Shown here: positions 7,687 through 16,300 of the stretch, in pieces
How the letters are laid out: each line of letters opens with the position of its first letter
Position numbering within the stretch: position 1 is the first letter of the stretch
Source of the DNA: an uncultured Bacteroidota bacterium
GTDB taxonomy: Bacteria; Bacteroidota; Rhodothermia; Rhodothermales; Salinibacteraceae
Direction: 5' to 3'
DNA length: 32,500 bases
Assembly: GCA_913055845.1 (NCBI GenBank)
Contig: CAJXKO010000024.1
Coordinates: forward strand, 1 to 32,500
The notes under the pieces: generated by a model
What the model saw: the letters and a program-made list of their open reading frames with translations, nothing else
Database searches by the model: none
What the model was told of the DNA's origin: nothing
Made by a program: the position numbers and the translations under genes

Positions 7687-9075
7687 ATGGACATTGCAGT
7701 CATTGGTACGGGCTACGTAGGTCTCGTCTCTGGGACCTGCTTCGCAGAGATGGGCCACGACGTGACCTGCGTCGACGTCGACGAAGAAAAAATCGCGCAG
7801 CTTTCCTCAGGCGAGGTTCCCATCTACGAACCCGATCTCGACCGCTATTTTGATCGGGCCCGCGAGGAAGATCGGCTACACTTTACGACAAATCTGGCCG
7901 AAGGGCTCGACGGTGCAAAGATTGTCTTTTTCGCGCTGCCGACCCCGCCGGGCGAGGACGGCGCCGCCGACCTGTCGTACGTGCTCGACGCGGCGGACGA
8001 TGTGGCGGACCTGCTGGTTGCCGAAGAAGATTCCGACTACCGTATCATCGTCAATAAAAGCACCGTCCCGGTGGGCACGGGCGACAAGGTAGAATCCGTC
8101 TTTACCGACCGCGGACTGAACATTGGGGAGGACCTGGACGTGGTCTCCAACCCAGAGTTTCTGCGTGAGGGGGCGGCCGTGGAGGACTTCCTGAAGCCCG
8201 ATCGCGTCGTCATTGGCACCGAGAGCGACCGAGCCGCCGAGAAGATGCAGCGGCTCTACGAGCCGTTCGTGCGTCAGGGCAATCCCATCCTGGTGGTGGA
8301 TCGCCGCTCGGCGGAGATGATCAAGTACGCGGCCAACTCCCTGTTGGCCACACGCATCTCATTCATGAATGAAATTGCCAACGTGTGCGAGCGAGTCGGG
8401 GCCAACGTCGACAAGGTGCGGCTGGGCATCGGCAAAGACCACCGAATTGGTCCCCACTTCTTGTACGCGGGCATCGGATTCGGGGGCAGTTGCTTCCCGA
8501 AAGACGTGAAGGCCTTGGCCCGCAAGGGGCGACAGGAGGGATACGACTTTCAGATTCTGGACGCAGTTCTCGATGTGAACGACAAACAGCGCCGCCGCCT
8601 GGCCACGCAGGTCGAGGAGTACTTCGACGGGAACCTGGAGGGACGCCGGATTGCTGTCTGGGGCCTGTCGTTCAAACCCGGCACCGACGACACGCGCGAG
8701 GCGCCTTCCCACGTCATTATCGATTACCTCCTGGAGCGCGGTGCCAACGTTGTGGGGTACGATCCGGAAGCCATCGAGACCACGAAGGATACGTTCGGCG
8801 ACCGCATCGACTACGGCGACGGCATGTACGATGTCATTGACGGGGCCGAGGCGCTGCTGATCTGCACGGAGTGGCACGAGTTTCGCCGACCAGACTTAGG
8901 CAGGGTCCGGGATGGCCTCGAGAACCCGATCGTGCTCGACGGTCGCAACCTCTACGATCCGGCCCGAATGGCCGAGATGGGCTTCGAGTACCACTCCGTG
9001 GGACGGCCCAGCTACGCCCCGGAAACCAACCAGGAGGCCATCGAGGAGGCCATTGTTGAAAACGGCCAACCCTAA
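7687..9075 (+). CDS. ugd: UDP-glucose 6-dehydrogenase
   Basis: This 462-residue enzyme performs the two-step NAD-dependent oxidation of UDP-glucose to UDP-glucuronate in the cytoplasm. The N-terminal Rossmann domain opens with IGTGYVGLV (Gly7, Gly9, Gly12). The central domain has MIKYAANSLLA (Lys213, Asn217). The catalytic thiol is Cys269 in GFGGSCFPKD. The C-terminal UDP-binding domain includes WGLSFKPGTDDTREAPS. Length and layout are typical. The ATG at 7687 places the dinucleotide motif at the usual position; ten extra in-frame residues from 7657 do not fit the family. The UDP-glucuronate decarboxylase gene follows 42 bp downstream and uses its product, so the two are very likely one operon supplying UDP-sugars for polysaccharide or glycan synthesis. 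Confidence 0.95.
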   Translation: MDIAVIGTGYVGLVSGTCFAEMGHDVTCVDVDEEKIAQLSSGEVPIYEPDLDRYFDRAREEDRLHFTTNLAEGLDGAKIVFFALPTPPGEDGAADLSYVLDAADDVADLLVAEEDSDYRIIVNKSTVPVGTGDKVESVFTDRGLNIGEDLDVVSNPEFLREGAAVEDFLKPDRVVIGTESDRAAEKMQRLYEPFVRQGNPILVVDRRSAEMIKYAANSLLATRISFMNEIANVCERVGANVDKVRLGIGKDHRIGPHFLYAGIGFGGSCFPKDVKALARKGRQEGYDFQILDAVLDVNDKQRRRLATQVEEYFDGNLEGRRIAVWGLSFKPGTDDTREAPSHVIIDYLLERGANVVGYDPEAIETTKDTFGDRIDYGDGMYDVIDGAEALLICTEWHEFRRPDLGRVRDGLENPIVLDGRNLYDPARMAEMGFEYHSVGRPSYAPETNQEAIEEAIVENGQP

Positions 9076-9117
9076 CCTTTTCTCTTTCCGTTCTCCCACG
9101 CGCCCACGCTCAACATC

Positions 9118-10098
9118 ATGCCCCGCACCCTCATCACCGGCGGCGCCGGCTTCCTTGGCTCCCACCTCTGCGATCGCTTCATCGAGGAGGGCCACTCGGT
9201 CATTTGCATGGACAACCTCATCACGGGGGACACCGAGAACATTGAGCACCTGTTCGAGCTGGGACAGGACCGCTTCCGGTTCGTAGAGTACGACGTGACC
9301 GACTACCTGCACGTCAATGGCGATCTCGATTATGTTCTCCACTTTGCCAGCCCCGCCGCGCCGGACGACTACCTGGAGTATCCGATTCAGACGCTGAAGG
9401 TCGGGGCGCTGGGCACCCACAAGGCCCTCGGGTTGGCGAAGGCAAAGGATGCGCGCCTGCTTCTTGCCTCCACGAGCGAGGTGTACGGCGATCCGCTGGT
9501 GCATCCCCAGCCGGAGGACTACTGGGGCAACGTGAATCCGGTGGGCGAACGGGGCGTTTACGACGAGGCTAAGCGTTTTGCGGAGGCCCTCGCCATGGCC
9601 TACCACCGTTACCACGGGGTGGAGACCCGCATCGTACGCATCTTCAACACCTACGGCCCTCGCATCCGGGTGGACGACGGGCGGGCCCTACCCACGTTTA
9701 TGGCGCAGGCCCTGCGCGGGGAGCCGCTCACCGTGTACGGCGATGGGAGCCAGACGCGCGCCTTCTGTTACGTCGACGATCTGGTGGAGGGTATCTACCG
9801 GCTGCTGATGAGCGACGTATCGGACCCGGTCAACCTGGGCAATCCCGACGAGATTACGATCAAAGAGTTTGCGGAGGAGATCATCGAGGTGACCGGTAGT
9901 GACAGCGGCATCACCTACGAACCGCTCCCGGCCGATGACCCGCAGGTGCGGCAGCCTGACATTACGAAGGCGAAGGAGCACCTCGATTGGACCCCGCAGG
10001 TGGACCGACGGGAGGGCCTCCGCCGCACACTAGACTATTTCCGCAAGCAGCTCGGCATTCCGGCCCCGGCGGACGGAGAGGTAGGGAGCCAACCGTGA
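9118..10098 (+). CDS. uxs: UDP-glucuronate decarboxylase (UDP-xylose synthase)
   Basis: This 326-residue member of the extended SDR family starts with the NAD-binding motif [11 protein letters not shown] and has the catalytic Tyr148-x3-Lys152 in [12 protein letters not shown], with Thr119/Ser120 upstream. The [11 protein letters not shown] segment and the [15 protein letters not shown] segment are characteristic of UDP-glucuronate decarboxylases rather than simple 4-epimerases. It converts UDP-glucuronate to UDP-xylose and CO2. It is directly downstream of ugd in the same orientation, which supports this pathway. Its stop is only 15 bp from the stop of the convergent histidine kinase gene. 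No glycosyltransferase lies beside it, so the final polymer is unknown. dTDP-glucose 4,6-dehydratase-like activity is a less likely alternative. Confidence 0.88.
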   Translation: MPRTLITGGAGFLGSHLCDRFIEEGHSVICMDNLITGDTENIEHLFELGQDRFRFVEYDVTDYLHVNGDLDYVLHFASPAAPDDYLEYPIQTLKVGALGTHKALGLAKAKDARLLLASTSEVYGDPLVHPQPEDYWGNVNPVGERGVYDEAKRFAEALAMAYHRYHGVETRIVRIFNTYGPRIRVDDGRALPTFMAQALRGEPLTVYGDGSQTRAFCYVDDLVEGIYRLLMSDVSDPVNLGNPDEITIKEFAEEIIEVTGSDSGITYEPLPADDPQVRQPDITKAKEHLDWTPQVDRREGLRRTLDYFRKQLGIPAPADGEVGSQP

Positions 10099-10113
10099 GC
10101 GCTCCGCTCTGCC

Positions 10114-12210
10114 TCAAGACGTGTCCTGGCGCAGGGGCTCCGCCGCGGGGAGGCGCACCGCAATATTGGTCCCCTCGTTCTTCTCGGTGTCTACCTGGAT
10201 GGAGCCGCCCATCTGGGTGACGGCCTCCTTCGTCACTGCGAGGCCGAGGCCCGTTCCCTCGTACTCCCGGCCCACGCCCTCGGAAGCCTGCTTGAACGCC
10301 TCAAAGAGGCCCGGCACGTTCTCGGGATGCATGCCGATGCCGGTGTCTGCAACCTCTACCACGACGGCGCTATCCACGGCACGGGCGTGGGCGTGTATGG
10401 TCCCACCCTCACCCGTGAATTTCACGGCATTGCTGAGCAGATTCTTAAGCACGACCTGAAGCCCATCTCGGTCGGCCCGGGCCCGGAGCGGTGTGTTGGG
10501 CACCTCGACCGAAAGGGAGAGGCCTGCGTTTTCGGCCTCCACCGCGAAGAGCTCGATGGCATTCTCGAGTTCGGTCACCACGTCGACTGCCTCGCGGCTC
10601 AGGTCCATCTCGCCCGCCTCGAGCTTCGAGAGGTTGAGAACGGCCTTGAGGGTGTCCAGGAGGCGACGGCCGCTTTTCTCAATCAGGCCTGCGAACCGAG
10701 CGATGGGGCTGGACCCGTCCTCATTCGTCTCAGCGGCCTCGCCGATAGACCGGGCAAATCCAATGATTGACGTAAGTGGGGTGCGGATCTCGTGGCTCAT
10801 GTTGGCGAGCAGGGCCGACTTGAGCTGGTTGGCGCGCTCGGCCTCGTCGCGGGCCGCTCGGAGCTCCTGGGTGCGCGCCTGGACGCGTCGTTCGAGCTCT
10901 TGCTCGCGTTCCTTCTCGGCCGTAATGTCTTCCTGCACTGACACGAAGTGTGTGATGGCACCTTCCTCACTCACGATCGGCGAGATGCGCCAGCGCACGT
11001 GGTAGGGCGTACCGTCCTTCTTGTAGTTCACCACTTCGTTGACGACGGAGGTGCCCTGAGAAAGACGACGCTTCAGCTGGTTGAGTTTGTCCCGGTTCGT
11101 GTCGGGTCCCTGGAACATGCGTAGGGTATTGCCGAGCATTTCCTCCTCGTCGTACCCCGTCATCTCGGACATGGCCTCATTGACGTACTGAATCGTGGGG
11201 CCGGGCGGATCGAGATTGGGACCCGTGATGACCACGCCCGTCTCGGCCCGCTCCACCGCGTCGGCCAGGAGCCGAACCCGCTCTTCGAGCCGTCGGCGTT
11301 CGGTGACGTCGCGGGAGATGCCGATGAACGTGCCCAGGTCGGTCTCCTCGGGCAGGCGACGGCCCCTCGACTCCAGGATGCACCAGCCCCCGTCGGCGTG
11401 CCGGAAGCGAAAGGTGGCAGTCGGCCGCCGCTTCGGATCCGCAAGTGCAGCCTCCATCTTTTCCTTGAGCTCCGGACGATCATCCGGGTGCACATGCTCC
11501 CAGATCGAGGTGCCTTCCAGTTCGTGTGGGGCGTACCCGAGTACTTCTGAGGCCGACGGACTTTCGAATTGGATCGTCCCGTCGGGGGCGAGGACCGTCA
11601 CCACGTCCGTGATATTGTCCACGAGCGCCTCAAAGGCCTCGGTACGAGCCAGGAGCTGCTCTTGTAGTGCCTCGCGTCGGTTCAACTCCAGCCGTAGCTC
11701 GATCTCCGTACGGGCCGAGGCCGCAAAATCCTGGGCCGTGGTCACGGCCTCGTCCGTCCAGGTGCGCGGCTCCCATTCCACGAGGCAAAAGGTGCCCACA
11801 GTGTGGCCCGCCGAGGTAACAAGGGGAACGCCCAGGTAGGCCTCGATTCCGTACTCCTCAACGGCGGGGTGTCCGCCGAGATCGGGATCCGTCCCGACAT
11901 CGTCAATAACAAGTGGCTCGTTGCGGTCGAGGGTGTATGCACAAATCGAGTGCTCGATGGGCGTTTTTCGCGTCGAGTTCAGCGGCTCGGGAAGGCCCAC
12001 GCACCCGCGGAGAAACTGACCGTTCTCGGTTAAGAGGCTCACGAATCCGGCTGCGGCCCCCACCGCCTGCGCGGCCTGATGGGTCAGTCGATCGAAGTTC
12101 TCGACGGTGTTCTCCGCCAGCAGTCCCGTCTTTCGAAGTTCGCCGATCCGGTCCTCGTCGTAGAGCACGGAGGGAACATTCGGAAGTGTCGAGTCGGGAG
12201 AAGGGGACAT
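10114..12210 (-). CDS. GAF-PAS-PAS sensor histidine kinase
   Basis: This 698-residue soluble kinase has no signal peptide or membrane span. In order it has a GAF domain (about 30-175), a PAS domain (190-305), a LOV-like PAS (315-435), a coiled linker, a HisKA domain with phospho-accepting His473 in MSHEIRTPL, and an HATPase with Asn590/Asn594, DTGIG (622-626) and GTGLGL (652-657). The second PAS keeps the LOV-type NYKKDG and VSVQEDIT motifs, but the photoactive cysteine position is Leu363 (GNTLRMFQ instead of GRNCRFLQ). There is no receiver domain and no response regulator in the window. I chose the ATG at 12210; a TTG at 12231 would add seven residues. The BLUF gene lies 86 bp upstream in the same direction, so the two may be co-transcribed. 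Its catalytic core is a close paralogue of the giant kinase upstream. Confidence 0.93.
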   Translation of the reverse strand: MSPSPDSTLPNVPSVLYDEDRIGELRKTGLLAENTVENFDRLTHQAAQAVGAAAGFVSLLTENGQFLRGCVGLPEPLNSTRKTPIEHSICAYTLDRNEPLVIDDVGTDPDLGGHPAVEEYGIEAYLGVPLVTSAGHTVGTFCLVEWEPRTWTDEAVTTAQDFAASARTEIELRLELNRREALQEQLLARTEAFEALVDNITDVVTVLAPDGTIQFESPSASEVLGYAPHELEGTSIWEHVHPDDRPELKEKMEAALADPKRRPTATFRFRHADGGWCILESRGRRLPEETDLGTFIGISRDVTERRRLEERVRLLADAVERAETGVVITGPNLDPPGPTIQYVNEAMSEMTGYDEEEMLGNTLRMFQGPDTNRDKLNQLKRRLSQGTSVVNEVVNYKKDGTPYHVRWRISPIVSEEGAITHFVSVQEDITAEKEREQELERRVQARTQELRAARDEAERANQLKSALLANMSHEIRTPLTSIIGFARSIGEAAETNEDGSSPIARFAGLIEKSGRRLLDTLKAVLNLSKLEAGEMDLSREAVDVVTELENAIELFAVEAENAGLSLSVEVPNTPLRARADRDGLQVVLKNLLSNAVKFTGEGGTIHAHARAVDSAVVVEVADTGIGMHPENVPGLFEAFKQASEGVGREYEGTGLGLAVTKEAVTQMGGSIQVDTEKNEGTNIAVRLPAAEPLRQDTS

Positions 12211-12296
12211 GGAAGAAAAAGCCGTTAGCAATTCTGCGAAGACGTGGGAGGGGGAGCACGTCGCCCCAATCTCCGAACGCAGGAGTCAGGGCACGC

Positions 12297-13025
12297 TCAA
12301 TCCGCGGGCCCGCCGCTGCGAAACCGTTTGAGGGCCGCGATGACCTCGCTAATGGGCTCAGCGGCTGCGGGAAGGTTGCCGGACTGGAGAAAAGACGAGA
12401 GGCCGTCCAGATCGACAAAGGCCCCTGGACGTTCCAGGCCCATCTCCCAGTCGGGGAAGGTGCGTTTGGGAGGACGGGCGGTGAGGAGGGTCTCGATGCT
12501 CGTGTGGCGCGTGTCCGCCTGGATGGTAGCGTAGAGGGTGCGGACGGCGGGCTCGGGGCCTTCGAGCACCTGTAGAAACCGGTTCCCCGCGTAGAGCAGG
12601 AGCCCCGTTACCCCGAGTCGTTCGTTCTTGGCACGGGCCGTCTGCAGCAGTTCACGGAGATCCGCCTCGCTCATGGGACGCGTCGCCGTACTCTCGTAGA
12701 CCACTTGTACGAGCGCCTCGGAGGATGCCCCAGACATTGTGTCGTTGGCTGTGCCCGACGTGCGTTCGGCGAACCGTCGAATGCGGGCGGCCAGGCCCTT
12801 GGCGCTCCGGTCCATGAGGGCACTGTCGCCTTGCTGTCGGGAGGCCATAAAGAGTTGGGCCTCCCCCAGCCCCTGCCGGGTGGCCACCCAGGGAGCACCG
12901 AGTGCCCTGGACGGAGCCGGTAGGTCGGCGGCTTCAGCCTCTGCCACGGCGGTTTCCACAAACTCGCGTTCGTCGGCCGTCCAGTCGCCGTCGAAATGAA
13001 CAAGGGACGAGGGGGCAGCAGCCAT
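12297..13025 (-). CDS. BLUF-domain blue-light receptor with N-terminal extension
   Basis: Residues 101-200 of this 242-residue protein form a BLUF domain, which binds FAD and senses blue light. The key residues are present: Tyr110 (QVVYES), Asn134 (AKNERLGVTG), Gln152 (RFLQVLEG), Trp193 and Met195 (FPDWEMGL). The domain should therefore be photoactive. Residues 1-95 are an acidic, mostly helical-looking extension containing EREFVETAVAEAEAADL and ARIRRFAER that I do not recognise. Residues 200-242 may be the usual C-terminal BLUF helices. An internal ATG at 12737 (Met97) could give a stand-alone 146-residue BLUF protein, so two products or a different true start are possible. No output domain (EAL, GGDEF, cyclase) is fused, so signalling must be through a partner. 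The downstream histidine kinase is the obvious candidate. Confidence 0.88.
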   Translation of the reverse strand: MAAAPSSLVHFDGDWTADEREFVETAVAEAEAADLPAPSRALGAPWVATRQGLGEAQLFMASRQQGDSALMDRSAKGLAARIRRFAERTSGTANDTMSGASSEALVQVVYESTATRPMSEADLRELLQTARAKNERLGVTGLLLYAGNRFLQVLEGPEPAVRTLYATIQADTRHTSIETLLTARPPKRTFPDWEMGLERPGAFVDLDGLSSFLQSGNLPAAAEPISEVIAALKRFRSGGPAD

Positions 13026-13341
13026 GATTACGGGGCGGAAACATGCGAGGAGTTGAGAATGCTGTCCCGTGTTGAAGGTCGTCGGACACTGGGGGGCGTC
13101 GGCCCTTTCGGGGACAGGGGGGCTGGTCGGGCGCGACGGGGCGGGCAGCGAGACGATCGCACTGCGCGGGCCAATCACGACCGAGATCGCATGTCAACAT
13201 CAACAAATTTTGTGCCTCCGTGGCTCGGTCGCTCGCGTGGCGCGGTCGATTTTTTGGTGACGTAACAGAGGTGGCGGGCTTGCGGGAGGCGGGAGGGCTG
13301 CGAACGGTAGATCGGGGGACACAACGCAGCGGCTCTCTTTC
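13026..13341 (-). other. Intergenic region between the giant kinase and the BLUF gene
   Basis: No gene is supported in these 316 bp. On the minus strand, upstream of the BLUF start, there is a perfect TTGACA -35-like hexamer (plus-strand TGTCAA at about 13193-13198), but no good -10 hexamer follows at 16-18 bp. Nearby is an 11-bp AT-rich inverted repeat, ACAAA-T-TTTGT (13203-13213), in otherwise GC-rich DNA, which could be a regulator site. The BLUF gene may have its own promoter here. Confidence 0.35.
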
Positions 13342-16300
13342 TCAGTCCTGGGAGACACGAGAAGCATCCGCCAAGTCTGAGTCGGTTGCGTGTGCGGGCC
13401 GCGACCGCGGCAGTCGGACGGTAAACCGGCTCCCGGTTCCCTTCTCGGTCTCGACCTCGATGGAGCCCCTCATCTGGTCGACTGCCTGTTGGGTCACCGT
13501 GAGGCCCAGCCCTGTTCCCTCGTAGGTGCGGCCTATGCCCTCGGATTCTTGTCGGAATGGCTTGAACAGATTCCTCACCTTTTCCGGGGGCATCCCAATA
13601 CCAGTATCCTCAACGTCCAGAATCACGGCATCCGCGTCGTTCCGGACGCGTACGCTCACCTCCCCTCCCGCCTCGGTGTACTTGATCGCGTTCGAGATGA
13701 GGTTGTGAAGGATGATCTGCACACCGCCAGCATTAGCACAGGCGTTGGGGCATGATTCGTCGCGGTCGAGCCGAAGGGTGAGGTCGGCCTCTCGGGCCTG
13801 GGAAGCAAACCGCTCGACGGCGGCTTTGGCCTCTTCGGCCAGGTCGACCGTTCCTATATCCAACTCCATCTCGCCGGTCTCGAGCTTCGAGAGATTGAGC
13901 ACGGCGTCGAGCGTTTCCAGCAGGCGCTGGCCACTCTGCTCGATTAGCCCCGCGAACTGACTGAGGGTAGACAGGTCGGAGGCCTCCAAACGCGTTTCCA
14001 ACTTCGCCACTTCCGCGTCGATCGCTTCGGCGAACCCGATGACGGAGGTAAGGGGGGTGCGGATCTCGTGGCTCATGTTGGCGAGGAAGGCCGACTTCAT
14101 TCGGTTGGCGTGCTCGGCTTCGACCTTGGCCGTGCGGAGTTCTTCCTCGCGCTCAAGGCGGTTCAGGATGAGGGCGGCATAGCTCGCCAGCACCTCGAGG
14201 AGACGCTGGTCGAACGCATCGATGCCCCCGACCTCAAGGCTTCCCACCGAGATGAGTCCGTAGGAGCCCATCGGCACATACGCCGTTGCCCGGATATCGC
14301 CCCGGTCCATCGACTTCACAACGGCGGAAAGATCGTCGTAGATGCGAGTATTTCCGGTTCGGTAGGCCGCCGCCGCGGGCGTATCCCCCTCAATCTCGTA
14401 GGCTGGGCGCTCTGGCATGTGCTCCTGGACCGTCGGCGAGACCTGGCTGGGTAGGAGCTGACCGTCCTGGGCCAGGCGGATCGTCGTTGCTGAGTAGCCC
14501 AGCGTCTCGTCGACCAGGGTCACGAGACGCGCTCCGAGGGTCTCTTCGTCGTCGGCCTGCAGCAACTGGTTGGTTGCCTCGTAGAGCCGTCCCATCTTTT
14601 CTTGGCGGTCCTGGAGGGATTGCTCCTGCCGCTTTCGATCAGTAACGTCCCGGCCTATTCCCACCGCTCGCAGCTCTCCGTTCGGATGGGAGACGCGGTT
14701 GCCAATGAATTCGTAGGGCACGCGTGTCCCGTCTTTGCAGACAAGCAGTGCCTCCAACTGCGCGTAGCCTTCTTCGAAGCCGTGTTCGATGGTCGCAGTG
14801 AGCCGTGGCCAGTCCGCCTCCGGCACGAGGTCGAACGCGCTCATGTCGGCAATCTCTGCGTCGGTGTAGCCGGTCACCTCGGAAAAGCGGCGGTTCCAGC
14901 GCTGGAAGCGTCCGTCCTCGTCGAGGACAAAGAAGAGGTCGTCGATGGCATCGAGCAGGCGGTCGGTGTACTCGCGGTAGCGTTCGAGCTGGCGACGGTT
15001 TTGCTCCCGTTCCGTCACGTCCCGAATCAGGGTGCGTGCGACGGTCTCGTCCCCAATCTCGGTCGTGCTGGCCGACACTTCGCCCCAAAACGCCGGGCCG
15101 TCGACGCGATCGTACCGGGAGACCCCGCGATAGAACTCTCCTGCCCGCAAGGCCTCCAATTTCTCCTGGGCTGTGTCCTGCTCCTCCGGAACGTGTAAGT
15201 CGAAAACCGATCGGCCTTCCAGGTTCTCGACGTCGCGGCCGAAAAGCGATTCGGCCTGCGGATTGGCCTCCCGGATGCGCCCTTCCAGGTCGTGAACCAG
15301 GATGGCATTGTTGGAGTCGCGGAACAGCGACCGGTACCGCTCCCGGCTACGACGCAGTTTCTGCTCGGCCTGCTTGCGATCGTGGATGTCGAGGTGGATG
15401 CCCGCGGCCCGGGTTGGGGTGCCGTCGTCGTCACGGTCGATCACCTTGCCAATCGTCTGGATCCACTTCCAGTCGCCGGACTTGGTGCGCATCCGAATCT
15501 CGGGAGCATAGGTGTTGGTCTCGCCTGCGAGGTAGGCCTCCAGGGCCTTCATCGCTCGGGGTAGATCTTTGGAATGGACGAGGGTCTCCCACGTGCTGAA
15601 CTGGAAGGCCAACTCGTCCCGCGAGTAGCCGAGCATCTCGGCCCACTGCCGATTGAACAACACCTGGTTGGTGTCGAGGTCCCAGTTCCACGTGCCGATG
15701 TCGCCGCCCTCGACGGCCATGGAGAGTTGCTCCCGGCTACGCTGCAGCTCCGCCTCTGCTTCTTTCCGCTCGGTAATTTCTTGCAGGGCTCCAGCAACCT
15801 TGATAACCTCCCCGTCTCGTTTCCGGGCCGGTGCCCCCACTGCCCGTACCCATCGTTGATTCTCGTTAGCGGTGACGAGCGGAAGTTCGAGGTCGTAGGG
15901 GATTCCTTCTGCTGCACACCGCTCGAACGCGTCGCGAAGTTCGGAGCGAGCCTCCGGCGGAAAAAACTCAAGCGACGCCTCGACACCCACCTCGGTGCCG
16001 GGGGGAACTTCGTAGATTCGGTACGTCTCTTCCGACCAGGTGGTCTCTCCCGACTGCAGGTCTACCTCCCAGGCCCCCGCCAGCCGCTGGGTCTGCTCCA
16101 GCAGGTTCCGTTGTCGGCGAAGGGTCTCTTCCTGGTTCCGCTGCTCGGTCACGTCCCGCTGAATGGAAACCCAGTGCTCGGTTTCACCGGCGTCGTTCCG
16201 TACCGGCGCCAGGGTCCACTGCACGAGATACGGGCTTCCGTCCTTTCGGTAGTTGATGGTCTCGCCCTCCCACGACGTTTCTGCCTCCAAGGCCGCCCGG

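Noticed and set aside
13190-13215. TTGACA hexamer as a full sigma-70 promoter for the BLUF gene
   Set aside because: No acceptable -10 hexamer lies 16-18 bp downstream, so only the hexamer is mentioned.
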